From Cyclaneusma minus (taxonomy: Eukaryota; Ascomycota; Leotiomycetes; Marthamycetales; Marthamycetaceae), in the NCBI GenBank assembly GCA_037179335.1, contig JAKZHN010000001.1, forward strand, positions 1,984,001 through 2,048,000: a DNA stretch of 64,000 bases. The letters run 5' to 3'. The position numbers were made by a program, and so were the translations under genes. The notes beneath the pieces are model-generated. The model had not been told where the DNA came from. It worked only from the letters and a program-made list of their open reading frames with translations, and made no database searches. Every line of letters begins with the position of its first letter. The stretch's first letter is position 1. Positions 24,825 through 38,900 of the stretch are shown piece by piece.

Positions 24825-24872
24825 ACTGACATGGTCAGTCAGCGGTGGTCCGTGCGCCACCGCTGTCCCTAA
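24825..24872. other. GC-rich double hairpin in the Y left terminus
   Basis: Two perfect inverted repeats lie back to back: ACTGAC-atg-GTCAGT (24,825-24,839) and AGCGGTGG-tccgtgcg-CCACCGCT (24,841-24,864), followed by GTCCCTAA. This is an isolated GC-rich patch in AT-rich DNA and has no recognisable counterpart in the right terminus of Y. Function unknown. Confidence 0.7.
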
Positions 24873-25895
24873 TTTTGTTATTTATTTTTTAAATAATTAT
24901 TTTATTTTACCCTTTTAATATTAATATTAATTAATGTTTTTTTATTGAAGAAAAACACAAATTAGCTAGGCATTTAACTATTAAACGGATATTTGCTTTT
25001 ATACGAGTTTTTTACTAAATTTACTGGCTGGGACAGTATTTCCGTGCTAAACTCTAAAAGATTTTCGAAAACAAATATAAAAACTTTTGTATAATTTTTA
25101 ATTAAAACTTGCTAATTGAGATTTTTCTTTTTTTAACGACTTTTTATATTTATAACGCCGCTATAATGTGGTTTTTAATTTTATAATATCCTTTTTCCTC
25201 CTTTTCATTTTTAAATCGATTTTTGTTTTTGGATTGAATTGCTATTTAAAAATACTTTTTTATATTTTTACTATTTTATTCTTTTGCCAAAAGTATTTGC
25301 AATTAATAGAAGCAATATAAATTTAAAAAATTTAAATATTAATAGCAATAATAAAACGCTTTTATTGCTTTTATCGCTGCCGCGTTTTTTTTTGCAAAAT
25401 TACTATAATTCTTTTAAATTGATTTAAAAATCCAATAATAAATTGCCAGCTATTTTTTATTCCAGCTTTTCAATTACTTTTTTCAAAAAGCCTTTTGCCC
25501 CTTTCAAGCTTTCATTATAGCTTTATAGCTTGCTAGCTCCGGTTTTTATTTTTATTAATTGATTTTCTGCCAAAAGTAATAAAAGCTTTTTTGTATTTTT
25601 TATCAATAATTCTTCATTTTAAGATTTTATTATTTAGCAAATTAGAAATGCTTTTTTTAATTAGCCTATTATTTAATCTGCTATTAGATATTTTTTTCTT
25701 TTTGCAAAATAAAGGCAAGGGTGCCAATAAAAATCAAATTTTTAATGCAAATGACTTTTTAAATATTTAAAGCCATTGAATTGGCAATTACATTCCCTCC
25801 AATTTTAAAATTAATAATTGAAATGTGCATATTAAAAGAATTTACAACGCTTTTTCTTTTTTTTAAATTTGAATATTTGAAAATAAATAGCTATA

Positions 25896-26089
25896 TATAA
25901 CGGCCCCGGACCAGAGCACTTTTCACGGCTAGCCAGCCGAGAGAGCCCTAGTGCTCCGTGCGCTATATAACCCACCAAATTTAGTTTTTATAATATTCGG
26001 AGAGCCTTTCTCTTTTTATAGCAATAAATACCTATTAATAATAATTTATATTTTAGCTTTAGCTAAAGTCCCCGATCCAGCTTATAATA
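25896..26089 (+). repeat. G3 5' LTR (194 bp)
   Basis: Starts TATAACGGCCCCGG and ends TTATAATA. It is ungapped against 35,783-35,976 and is the better-preserved copy in its first ~80 bp (ggctagccagccgagagagc against agctagctaaccaaaaaagc). Confidence 0.88.
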
Positions 26090-27249
26090 ATTTTATTGCT
26101 ATTATTAATTCATTTTTTATTTTTTGTTATTTAGTTTTTAATTTTTTAAATAAGCTTAAATTATTAGCTTTGCAATACAGGCCTAGCGATTATTTTTTTA
26201 GTTTTTTGCAATAATTATAATAATAGTTTTTAAATTTTTAATAATTGTTTTTGGCAAAATACTATTTTTAAAGCCGAAGCTAAAAATAAATAAAAGCCCT
26301 ATACCAATAGCTTTTGATTTTGTCTTGATTTTGTTTTTGAATTTAACGTCCGATTCATTTATCTAATAGATTTGCAAACTAAGCGCAGGTTGTAAATTAA
26401 GTTACTTACATTGAAAAACCTAGTTATAAATAAAAAAATCAGCGTTTGTTTACCGAAATTTCGCTAAAATGGTATTTTAATTAATTAAAAATATTTAATA
26501 TAATTTGTATTAGTTTTAAAAAGGCAAAGAGTTTTTTTGAAATGTCTGCGCTTTTTAAATAGGTTTAAGCTAGTTTATATTTTATTATTAAAGCTATAAA
26601 GGTTATAATAATGCGATATTATATAAAATTGGTAATATTGTTAATTTTTGTATTGTTTTAAAATTTAAATTCTTTTGGGCTTTTTTTTGCTATATTTTAT
26701 TTTCTATTTTAGAATATTTTTCCGCTATATAACTTTTTCCCGTTCTTTTTTCGCTTTTGTTTTTTTAAAGCTCTTTGATTTAATAGCAGCCATTTAGCCT
26801 TAATTGATAATTGGTTCTAGGGTTTTATATTATTGTTTATAGTTTTTAAAATCGGGTTGGCAAAAGTAAATTATTTTAATTTTTTTTAAAAAAATCATTT
26901 AATAACGGCTTTTAGCCTTTTTTAATATTGACTATATTTTGGTAATTAATAAAGCAAAGCTTTCAATATAAGGGGTTTAAATTATAATAATCATATTCAA
27001 TTATAATATATTTGGCTATTTAATAAAAATATTTATATAGGCATTTAAATATATAGTTTAAAATTTTATATTTTGCAAAAAGAGAAATTAAATCCGATTT
27101 CTTTTATTTTAAATTATATTGCTAGAAAATATTAAAAGCTAGGGAAAATATTAAGAAAGCTAGAGTAATTTAATAATATTTTATTTTTATTATAAATAGA
27201 AATGCATTATTTAGGCGGGATTAATTTTCTATATTTATTCCATTTGTTT

Positions 27250-30200
27250 TTGCTATATATAATAAAGCTGGTTTTTATTTTTTTAATTAGTTATAAATTG
27301 GGCTATATTAACAAATACGCTTTTATTTTTATTTTCTCAATTAGCTAAAATTGTGGCCGATTTTAAATATTTAGTGGATTTAATTTGGCAGCTTTGTATT
27401 ATATTGTTTAGCGGATTTAATTATTAATTAATAAATTCGGTAATGGCCTTTTAAATTATTTTTATTTAGCTGCTAATAGCGGTTTCTAGCAGGCTATTTT
27501 TGAATAATAATATGTCTTAATCTTTTATAAATATAATCTAATATTTTATATTATTTTTTGGCAATTAATAAATTTATATAAAAAGGGAAAGAGGTAATTT
27601 TTGCTTTGGTCTTTAATAGCCTGGTAGAAATAATTTTAAACGCTTTGATTAGCAGTTTAAAAGCACTATTTTATTTAATAATTAATAGTTATAAATAGCT
27701 TGATTTGGTAAAACTTTTGCTATTATTTTTTAATATACATATAATTAATGCTTTATAAATTATAGCCGCTTTTATTATTACTATATATATTATATAGGCG
27801 TTGTTTAATAATGCTTTTTATATTAATTTTATAAGCCTAAATATTGCTTAAAATTAAATAAAAAAGAATTATAATTTATATTTAAAATAGGATTTCCATT
27901 TAAGCCTGGAATTTAATGAAAAGCCTAGAGTATATATGTGTTTTTTTAAAATACTAATATTATTATCGATTTGGATTTTATAATATATATTTTTATATTT
28001 AATTTATTTGAAAAAATATATAAATTCGTATTTTTAAAAAATAAAAATAGCTTTGTATTTTATTGCCTAATTTAAAATACTTTAATGGATTTTTTATAAA
28101 ATCTATTTATTTGCAAGAATTAATTAATTTTATATTAACATATTAATATTGTTAACAAAGCCTATAGCTATAATTGATTTATATAATGGATTGCAAATAC
28201 AAAAGAAAATTAAATTAAAAAAACAAATAGGTAATATTGAAAATCTTTAGAAATTATCGATATTAATTTTAAATACTTTTAATTTTTTATTATTAATGAT
28301 AAAAATAATTTTGCAATTTAATAAAAAACTTTAAATTTTTTTTCAAAAATGCGTTAAATTTTTTTATTGCGAAAAATATAAATTAGTTTTTTATAAAAAA
28401 TATTATTAAAAGCTTTTAAAATATTAAAGCTGAAAATTAACGCTATTTATTATAAATTCCAATTCTAGATTTTATAAATTTGGTTGATTAATAGCTTTAA
28501 TATTGTATAAATGCTTTTTTTGCTTTTATTTCCTATTTGCTAAAAAAGGAATAAAAAATATTATTTGGCTAAAATAGATAATTTCTTAGCTATTAGTTGT
28601 AGTTTTTTGATATTTTTATATTTCTATTAATGCTTGCATTTTACAATTAAAACTCTTATATATTTGCTATAAAAATAATGGCTATTAAAATTGCTTAAAA
28701 AGCTTTAATTAATATTTAAAAAAGAATTTAAAAGAATTTAAAAAAATTGTTTTTTTTTGAATGAAGCAGAAAAACAATGCATATTTAGGCGTTTTTCTAT
28801 TTTATTTAAAATTGGCGGGTATTGTTTTTTTATCTTTTTATAAAAAGGCTTTTTTTATTAAATAATTAGCTAAAATAATGCTTAGGCTATATTTTAATTA
28901 TAAAATATAAATTTATTTTTAAAGCGCTAGCGCAGTATTTTATATTTGGATTTTAGGATTTTATATAAAAATAAAAAGAATTTATAGCTTGCGTGCTTAT
29001 AATTAGCGTATTTTAATATAATAAATTTTTATATATTTGCCGGAAATTAAAGTATTTTTAATATATATTTTTACAATATATTTCTAATATTGGTAATTAA
29101 AATATTAAATAGCTTTAAAATAGGCTTTAAACAGCTTGCAGATTTTGGTCTTTAAATTTAATAATATATGTATTTTAATAGATTTATTAATTTATTTTAT
29201 TAAAATATATTTAATTATTAAAAAGCCGTATTTTTTACTATTGTTTAATACCGTTTTTCACTATTCCGTTTAAAGGAGTTTTAATTTTAAATGGGTTTTT
29301 TTATTATTTTTTAAAATCCGGCTAATTATAAGCAATTTATTTATTTTAATAGAAATAAATCCTTAAATACTTTTTAAATAAAAATGGGAAATAAGGCTTT
29401 TAAAAACAAGCTTTCGGAAAAAAGGGATTTAATTCAATTATAATTTTTAATTAAGGCTTAGGCTGCTTTAGTATTAGGGGCCTAAAAGAATATTATACCG
29501 CTATTAAATCTTTAAAGATTTATAAAAACCCCGAAATAGCCTTGCTTATTAAATTTAAAATTAATATAATTAATTATTTCAAAGGCTAATTAAAAATAAA
29601 GCTTTTTATCCAATTTGCTTTTTTTTTCATTCTGATTTTGACTTTATAAAAGGCCGGCCTTAATAATTATTTCTTTATGCCGGTAGGAATTTCAGGGCAA
29701 AAACAAAAAGCCTTAAAAAGCTTAAGCAAAAATTTAATTGGGTATATTTAAAAAGGTGCTAGCTGGTATAAAAATAGTAAAATATAGCTTATATGCTATT
29801 TTAATTATAGCAATATATATTTGCAAAGCGAGTTTTTAAGCGAATGGATTCTTTAAAAAAAGGAATTTAATAATAAAAGCTTTAATAATATAAATGAAAG
29901 CCGGTAAAAAAGCAGCGAAACTTTTTGCGCCCTAGGCCATAAAAGCTATTAATGCTTTTTAAAATATGCTAGCAAGGGTTTTAATTTTTTTTACTTTTTT
30001 AAAATATATATAAATATTAAAAATTAATATTTTTGAAATTATAAAATTGTTTTAATAATTGGCAATTGGCTTAAATATAATAAATATAGAATTTTCGCTT
30101 ATATTAACATTATCGCTTTGCTTTTACAACTATAATAGCAATGGCAATATTTTAATTGCCTTGCGCTATATAGCGATAAAGAAAATAAAATAAAATAATT

Positions 30201-30272
30201 TAAATGGGCTTGGTTTTAAGAAATAAAATTGCTATTTAACCAAGAATTTATTTCAGCGTAAATAATATTGTT
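27250..30272 (-). mobile_element. LINE copy 2 (uninterrupted, ~3.0 kb), inside G3
   Basis: Aligns in order with all five segments of LINE copy 1. On the minus strand, 28,510-28,350 reads LLINQIYK, then IALIFSFNILKAFNNIFYKK and LIYIFRNKKI, which matches the LINE RT palm of fungal Tad1/I-type elements ('FD..GAFN.V'; Asp has become Asn). A possible start, MSSWSNRNIIS, lies near the right end and is best preserved in copy 1 at 51,313-51,278. No endonuclease motif was recognised. Both copies end at the same 5' point within a few bases, so either the element is naturally ~3 kb or both derive from one truncated master. I found no convincing target duplication for this copy. Confidence 0.72.
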
Positions 30273-32589
30273 TTTGAAATTAAATATTAATTTTCAAAAT
30301 TTTCAAAATTTTAATATATTAAAAATGCCTGGTGTTTTTAATAAAAATAATTTTTAAATGCGGCCTAAGGTAAGTTGCAACGAATTCCGCGTTTTCCGCT
30401 TTGCTATTTACAAAAGTAAAAAGGCCTTTGGTTTTTTCGCAATTTAATTCCAATGCTTTGCTAATATTAATAAAGCTTGCAAAGCTACCGCCAATTATAC
30501 CGCCGCTAAAAATAATAGTAATAGCAATGGAGAATTTTTAAGCAATAATTTTAATAATGATAATGGCTTTTTTAGCTTCTAAAATAATAATTTATATTGG
30601 CTTTATATGTTTATCAAATTTTATTGCTTTAAAAAGCTTTTTAATTTTAATAAATTTAATAATGGCTTTAAGCCCAAATTTAAAGCTTAATCTATTGCTA
30701 TAAAAGTAGGCTAATTATTAATGCCATTTTTCCATTGCTGCTATTATTATAGCCTATATTATATTTCGAATTAAAAAAAAGCCAATTATATTTTTTAACT
30801 TTGCTATAATATTTTTTTAAAAAAATACAATTAAAGAATTAATATATAATTCTTTTTACGGTTATTTTATTTTTTTACCAAGCGTAATAATATTCACCGC
30901 TTTTATTTCATTTGCTATATATATTAAAATAAGGAATTTAATTTATTTTTTTGCAAATTTTTACCGCGATGCCTAATTGGATAATATACCCAATATTAAT
31001 ATTTATAAGAATTTCCTAATTCGATTTTTTCCTATTTTAATGCGCGCAATTACAAATCGTTTTAATATTTGCAAAATTTAAAAAAATAATTAGAATCTTA
31101 TATTATAATACCGCTTATATGTTGGCTATTTGTATTAAAACTTATTTTTTTAAAAAATGCAAAATTAATTTAATAGCCATAGTAATAGGAATAAAAAAAA
31201 CTAATTAATATAGTATAAATAATTCCAATTGCTTTGCAAAGGGCCAAAAAAGCCAATAAAATTAAAATTTTAAATTTAATTGCGGAAAATATTAAAAACG
31301 GCTTTATAGGACAAATTATGAAAATAGCCGTAAAGGATTTTAGCAATTTAATAATAATAATAAAAAAAGCTTACTTATAATTAATACTATAAATATAATA
31401 GTATTAAATATTGGGCTTTTAATTATTTTAAATCCAATAAGCCTATTAAAAAGAAAGAAGAAAGCTGTATTAATTAAATTAATTCCAATTCTAATGATTA
31501 TTTAGCCTTTGAGTTTTTGAAAAAAAAAACGGCGTTTAAAGGAAATTCTTTTTTTAAGCAAGCTTACTGATTTAATTAATATAATATTAATAGATTTAGC
31601 TAATTATATTAGCGGTAAAGGATTTTTAATACTATATATATCAGAAGTTTATTTTTTGTAAATTAATATAACGCCTTTATTAATAGTAAAGCTTAATTAT
31701 TTTATTTTATAAATACTAATATAACTAAAACTATTTCTGGCCCGGAAATATTTATTTAATAATTGGATAAATTAATATTATTTTATAAATTTTATAAAAA
31801 TTGCAAAAAACTTATTATTATTTATATTTTTTAAAATTTATTATTAATAGTAAATTTTCTTTAAAAAACCGTTTTTATTACTAATTTAAAAAATTAAAAT
31901 TTAATTTTTGAATTTAAATAATAGCAATAATATTAAATACTATTAGACTTTTATAATTGCAAAACTTATTGGCCTTGCAAGCTTAATAGTAAAAATAAAT
32001 ACTTTAGTGTAAAAAAGATAAGAATTTGAAAAAGCAAATTGAATTTGGTGGCAAATAAAAAGATTAAAGCGGAGCTTTTTTTAAAAATATTTTAAAAAAT
32101 GGTTTTTGCGCGTAAAGCAATGCTTATATAGCGTATTGCAATATGCGAAGCTTTTAAATTCATAAAGCAAAAACTGGCTAATAATAATTTTATGATTTTA
32201 TTAAGCCAAAGTTTATTTATTTTTAAAAAAAATCAAAAAAGTCGGGCAGTAAAATTTATTAAATTAGCGTTAAAAATATAAAGCGCAATTTTCTAAAAAA
32301 TTTTAAAAAAAAGAAAAAAGTTAAAAAAACGTGAACATACTTTTTTATATATTATTAAAAACTTATTGCCTTTAAAAAGCCTTAAAAACTTTTTAACAAA
32401 AAGCTATTAAAATAGCGGCTGCTATACTATTTGGATTTTTAATGCTATAAATTTTTTAAAAAGGCTTTTAATATCTTGCTATTATATAATTCCTATAATG
32501 CAAAGATTAAATTAAAAAGCCTAAAGTTTTAGCTAAATTATTTTTTATTATATTTAATATTAATAAAGCAATTGCATATTATAAAAAGA

Positions 32590-33260
32590 TATTTGGAAAA
32601 GAATTTGGCCAAGGGATTTATTAAATCAAAATTTCTTTTTACAGCTTTTATTTTATTTATTAAAAAGCTTAAAGGCAATTTTCGCTTTTATATAAATTAT
32701 TGCAAACTTAATAAAATCACTTGCAAAAATTAATATTTGCTGCTTTTATTTAAAAGAAAATTATTTTAGCTTAGCAAAGCCAAATATTTTATTAAATTTA
32801 ATATTAGGCAAATATTTTATTGCATTTATTTAAAAAAAGCCAACAAACAATTCATAATTTTTTAAATTTACTATAAAATAGTTTAATATAATATTTTGCG
32901 CTTTGAATTTACCAATAAATTTGCTATTTTTTAGCGATATATTATTTAGGTTTTATTTAATTTTCTAAATAAAATTTGTGTATCTTTTATTAATAATATT
33001 TTAATTTATATTAATAGAAATTTTAAATAGTATTACCAAAATATTATTATTATTATAAACCGCTTAATTAAAATTAATTTATAAATAAATATTAAAAAGC
33101 ATAAATTTAATATTACAAAAACCAAATATTTAAACCATATTTTTTTAATAGCATTTGAATAAATCCAAATAGAATTTAAACAATAGAAAATTAGCAATGC
33201 TTTAAAAAAAAGCAAAATTAAAAAAAACGAATTGCAATTTTTATTAGATTTTTATTAAAA
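32590..33260 (+). pseudogene. G3 reverse transcriptase remnant (Ty3/gypsy)
   Basis: The plus-strand reading retains a long, easily aligned stretch: LAKGFIKSKFLFTAFILFIK, then NFRFYINYCKLNKITCKN, AKYFIKFNIRQIF, and FINNILIYINRN for the palm box (YLDDILIYS in active enzymes; both Asp now Asn), then KKHKFNITKTKYL. Stops occur mainly at expected Gln/Trp/Arg codons. Confidence 0.88.
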
Positions 33261-34309
33261 CTTATAATAAATTGGCCAAGCTTTTAATTTAGCTTATTAA
33301 AAAAGGTTATATTTGAAAATAGACCAATATTTATTAAAATGCTTTTTTAGCCTTTAAAGCGGCTTTGCTTTTAATATTTGTTTTAGCTATTTTTAATCCC
33401 AATTATAAAAATTAATTTAAAGTAAATGCTTTAAATAAAGTAATAGTAAAACTTTATTTTTAAAAAACACCCCGATATTTAATATCCCCTAGGGCATCTT
33501 TTTAAAATTATAAATAAATACCAATTAAATTATAATATTTATAATAAAACAATACTGGCCATTATTTAATTATTTAATTATTGGTATATTTATTTGCTAG
33601 AATTTCTTTTAAAAAATTTAAATTATTAGCAATTATAAATTATTAAAATGATTTATAATTATTAAGGCCCTAAATATTAAGCAAATTAAATAATGGAAAA
33701 TCTTATTAAAATATAATTTTTATATTAAATATAAATCTTGTATAATTAATAAAGCGGACCCTTTTATATAAAGAAATTAAAATATAGCTAATATAAAAGC
33801 TTTAAAATTAATATATTAGCGCAATTGTTTTTATTAATAAAATTATCTAGCTTAAAAATTATTAAAGAAAATAATTTAAGAATATAATATTATTGGCATT
33901 TATTTTGGCCGCTTAAGAAAACCTAATTAATAAATTATTAATGGCTAATTAAAAAACAAATAATAAATTTTTTTAAAAATACTGAAAAGAAAACCAAAAC
34001 CCATAATTACAAAGCTTGATTTTATTAAATTAGTGCATTAAAATATATAAAATAGCTCAATATTAAAAAACGGATACTTAATAGTATTTGCTATTGGGAT
34101 TTTCTAAATAAAGATAATTTTTATAATTTATAATATTATTTAAATTATTTATTTTAATAAAAATAAAATTTATTAGCTATTTAAAAAGCGCTATTAATGG
34201 CTTAATTAAATATATAATATAAATCGATATATTAGGAATTGCAAAGCTTGCGCTAGGGTAAATCCTTTTAAAAATAGAGCTTTAGGCTTTTTTAATTTAT
34301 TTTTAATTC

Positions 34310-34950
34310 TTTAATATTTTGATCAATATATAATAATGGATTTTTATTATATGCCCAAAAGCAAAAAGGGCTATAATATAATTATAATTATAATTTATAA
34401 ATCAAGCGTAGAAAAATTTACATACTATATTATTAAACAATTAATTTTCGAGAAGTTGCAAAGATTTTTTATTTTATAATTTATAAAATTTATAAAGCTT
34501 TAAAAATTATTGTTTTAAATTAAAAAATCAAATTCATTTTTGTTTTTTAGCAAATATTTATAAGAATTTTCAATATAGCTATTTGCCTTTTTTTAATTTA
34601 TTAATTGCAAATTAATAATTAAATTAAAATTGCCAATACTATTTTGGATTTCCATTTAATATTTTTGATTAATTGATTTTAAAACAATTGGACAAAGTAT
34701 TTTTTTATTATTAATATTGCTGCAATTGCTTTTTTTTATAAATTAATAAATATATTTTTAATTAAAATAAAAATAGACTATAAATCCCAAATAATTTTCA
34801 ATTGGAATATTTCAAAATTTGTAAATTCCGGTTAAAGTTTTAATAGAAAGAATACTATAGCAAAATAGTACTATATTTACTATTATTAGAAAATAGCTAG
34901 AAATGCTATATAGCTAATTAAGTAATTGCAAAAGGCCTAAGCTAATAAAT
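34310..34950 (+). pseudogene. G3 integrase core remnant
   Basis: Reads 'INMDFYYMPKSKKGYN' followed by isoleucine-rich sequence and KSSVEKFTYYIIKQL, which corresponds to the first catalytic Asp region of gypsy integrases ('DFI..LP.S.G.(D/N).I.V.VDR..K...F'). Later catalytic positions are obscured by stops and frame breaks. Confidence 0.7.
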
Positions 34951-35782
34951 ACCGGCAATTAATTAATTTTTTTAAAAAAAAAATATTTATTTAAATATTA
35001 AAAATTGGAAATTGATAAGGCCTAATTATAAGCTAAGCAATAAAATAGCAGGATTTTATAAAATTATTAAAAAAAAGGAAATGCTTTTAAATTGGATTTT
35101 CTTTCAGCTATAAATATCCATTTTATTATATATTTAAATAATCTATGCTTAGCGAATATAACTTTGCTATTTAATTAAAAATCGGATTTAAAATTACCGG
35201 CGATAATAAATAAAGCTATAAAATAAAAGATTTATAATATTTTAAATTTCTGTATTTATTATAAAATGCTGCAACATAAAGTTAACCGGAGACCAATTTA
35301 TAATTCCAATTTCAAATGGTATTTATAATTGGATTTTAAATACGCTTTTGCAAAGCTTAAAAGGTTTTGTAATTGTTATTTCAATAAATTTAATGTTTTT
35401 AAAAAGCTTTTAAAATAGAAAATATAAAATTAAACAGTTCAATTGGGTAATAAAGCTAGAAACCCGCTTAAAATAAACGGCTAATTTAATTGTTAAATTA
35501 CTCGTTTTTGTTTTTAGAAATAATTTCAATTTTTATATTTTAATATAATATATTGGATGCATTATTTGCTATAATATAAAGGGCGTAAATAATAATAGCG
35601 TAAATTATACCATTTTTTATAGCGCGAAATAGGCCAATTTTTAAAAATAGCATTAAAAAGGGTTTTAATAGCGCTTTTACGATTTCTTTTATTTTTTTAT
35701 TTATATATATATTTAAAATGTGGCTTAGGAAGGCTAATTGCTTTTAAGGCTTAAAGCGAGCCTTGCGCGAAAAAAAGAATAT

Positions 35783-35976
35783 TGTAATAGCCCTGGACCA
35801 AAGCGCTTTTTATAGCTAGCTAACCAAAAAAGCTTTAATAGTTCGTGCGCTATATAACCCACTAAATTTAATTTTTATAACAGTCGGAAACCCTTTTTCT
35901 CCTTATTGCAATAAACACCTACTAATAATAATCTATATTCTAGCTTTGGCTAAAGCCCCGGACCTAGCTCGTGACA
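35783..35976 (+). repeat. G3 3' LTR (194 bp)
   Basis: Starts TGTAATAGCCCTGG and ends CTCGTGACA, keeping the canonical TG..CA ends that RIP altered in the 5' copy. CTATA follows. Confidence 0.88.
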
Positions 35977-38900
35977 CTATATTAATAATTACTTTTTTAA
36001 TAAATACAAAGCTTTATTTAGCGGTTGGGATTTGAAACCTTTTAATAGGATTAATGTTTTTATTTTACAATATTTTTAAAATTATTTCCGCAATTATAGT
36101 ATTTATATCCTTTAATTTGAGGATTTTGACCAAATTTATAATGCCCTATTTTTTATTATCTAAATTAATAGGCATTCTAAATGGCTTTAAAAGGATTTGG
36201 AGGCTATATTTCAAATTAGCCATTTTAAATTGACTTTTTATAAATTTCAATACAAACTTGCCACCAAAGCTAAAAACGCTATTCAGTTATTAATCAATCT
36301 CTTATTTTTTAAAACAATTACCGGACTATTTTCCGCTATTGCCAATTTATTTTATTTTATTTAATAATCCGCCGGTCGCGTTTTATAATATAAAAGTTTA
36401 TTGGGCAATTATTATAATAATATATACGCGTAGATTTTTTAAATTTTTAATTAAACTCCTAATTTGCAAACTAATAAATCCATTGAAATACTATAATTGG
36501 CTTTTTAACATAATTACAATAATAGTTTTGCTTTTTTTATTTTTAATAAACCAATTTCTGCAATTAAAAATGCCTTTAGTTTTTTAATTGATTTAGGATT
36601 TTCAAATACTATATTAAATAGGCCAATTTCCGGATTTTTAATTGAATTAATTTCCCAAACGATTTATACTTTTTGAAATAAGCTCCGGATTATGCCCTAG
36701 GATGAACTTTAATATTATGCAATTTTTAGCCTGCAAAATTAATTAGAATTTGATTTTTCTGGATTATTTTAAATTTAATAATTTTATGAAAATATTTCTC
36801 GCCTAAGTGTAAAATATTCAAATAATCAATTTGCTTCAAATCAGCCCCGAAATTATTTTACTATATTAATCAATTCCCAATTTAATTTTTGGCATTGCAA
36901 TAATAATTTTTGAATCCAATATTTTGATATAATACTTTGAATAGCGATTTGCGCGTCCCTAAATAATTCCCAATTTATTAGCGTATAATAATATTTCCCT
37001 TTTTAAAGTATACTTTTGCTAATATTAATATTTTTTATTAAATTGGCAATTTTGCAAAACTTTATATTAGCAATTTAATCAAATATAATGCTAAGCAATT
37101 TAAGGTTTTTAACGCTAAGCTCCGAATTTTCTATTATTATTATTAGACCATTGGATTTCATGCTATTTATATCTTTTTTATATTTCCGATTTTTTTTAAA
37201 AAAAATCTTTTTAAGTATTTCTTTAATTATTTGGCTAATAAAATTTAAATACCCTTTAAATTGTTATTATATTAAAAGCAAAATACAAAACTGCTTTTTT
37301 GAAACAGAAATATTTTTTTATATAAAAATCCAATATATTTAAAGAAATTTGTAGAAAACGTCCTAATAAAAAAAGATCTAAATGCTTTAATATTTTTATT
37401 TAAAATATGTATAAAATCGATAAAGATTTATATTTGGACCGGATTAATAATAATAATAATGGCCTGCGAATGCAATTTTGTAACGCTATTGAAAATATGT
37501 TTAAAATTAAATTGGCTATTTTTGATTTTATTGCAATATTTAAAGCTATTATAATTAAAATCCGCTTTGCTATTTCCAATTGTTAAAAACTTAAAGCTAT
37601 TGGCCAAATTTAATATTGAATTAATAGCAAATATTGTATATTTTGCAATAATTATATTTTAAAAAATAAGAAATATTATTAAAAGAAATACTATATTTAT
37701 AGCAAACCACATTGCTGGTTTACCAATTATAATTAGAAATTTTGGCTATAAAAAATAAAAAAATATAAATAGCGAAAAAGAAAAACAGCCGTAGAATTTA
37801 TAAAGGAGTTTATATAAATTTCTTTAAATAGTATAAAAGTATTAATCCAAATTTTTAAAAACCTATTTTTAAATTTGTGCAATTTATTTAAACTTTTAAT
37901 AAATTAACATTAAAATTAAAATTAAAAAAATCAATTTAGAAAATAAAGGCATATTAGAAAGCGAAAGCGAATTAGAAAACAATAATATTATACCGCCTAT
38001 ATTTTATACTAATTATACCAATGGCGAAAATATTTTTAATAATAATAAGAATGCTAATGTTTTATAGCTTTTTTAAATTCTATAGTGAAATTTGGTTTTA
38101 TATATATTTACAGGCCGAAATTTTTTAAATTTCTAATATATTTTTAATTTTCAATTAAAATCTATTGTTTAAATATTTTAGAATATTTTTTCAAATGTTG
38201 GGGCAGCTGGTATATTAATTATTAGCATAAATTAATTTCTGATTTTAAGAAAAACTGATTTTAATTTTAAATTTAATAAATTCTATACTGGTAACCACTA
38301 TATTAAATTTGGCAAGAATAATTGCTATTTTTTGGATGTTATTTAAATTTTTACATAATTCGATAATATTCTTTTTTATATTATTCCAGCAAATATATTA
38401 TTTTTGCTGTTTTCTGACAATATAAACCAATCAAGCATTCAATTTGACAATTTGAAAAATATTCTATTTAAAAGAAATCAAGATTATCCGCAAACAAAAT
38501 TATTTTTGATTTATAATTAATATTTAAAGCAATTTTGAAAATATTATAAATATTAATATTATTTAAATATTGCTTTTCAATATTGATTTAATTTTATTCA
38601 AAATTCTGAGAATATGCCTTATTAAGCTTTAGCTACGCTAAATCTATTAAAAATTGGCTATGGATTTATTGGAAAATTTTCCCTATTTTTTAAATAAGCT
38701 AGTAAAATATTTAATTGCCAGATTTTCAAGAAAGTTTAAAAATATTGCATTTAATATTAACTAAATAATTTAGCCCTGCAGCGGCTTAAATTTCGTATTT
38801 ATAATAATTATAAATTTAATGCAAAAATTTATATTAAATTTTGCTATATTAATAAATAACGAATAGTCTATATTATTAACACTATTATTGAATTTTAAAT

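Larger units (their letters stand above)
25896..35976 (+). mobile_element. Full-length Ty3/gypsy element G3 (10,081 bp including a nested LINE), inside Y
   Basis: Bounded by 194-bp LTRs (25,896-26,089 and 35,783-35,976) and a perfect CTATA target duplication (25,891-25,895; 35,977-35,981). Subtracting the ~3.0 kb LINE copy 2 leaves ~7.05 kb, a usual gypsy size. Plus-strand domains read through stops: retropepsin-like region about 31,560-32,050 (AFINSK, from a DSG-type active site region), RT about 32,590-33,260, RNase H about 33,290-33,650, integrase core about 34,310-34,950 (INMDFYYMPKSKKGYN). The order protease-RT-RNase H-integrase is that of Ty3/gypsy. Confidence 0.9.

Noticed and set aside
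25239..25427. Small open frames in the island (also 25,951-26,214, 33,033-33,215, 36,339-36,587, 37,088-37,342, 38,770-39,093, 43,931-44,116, 48,868-49,053) as genes
   Set aside because: They are Ile/Phe/Asn/Lys-rich by base composition and fall inside identified transposons; some are antisense to pol remnants. None has a protein motif.
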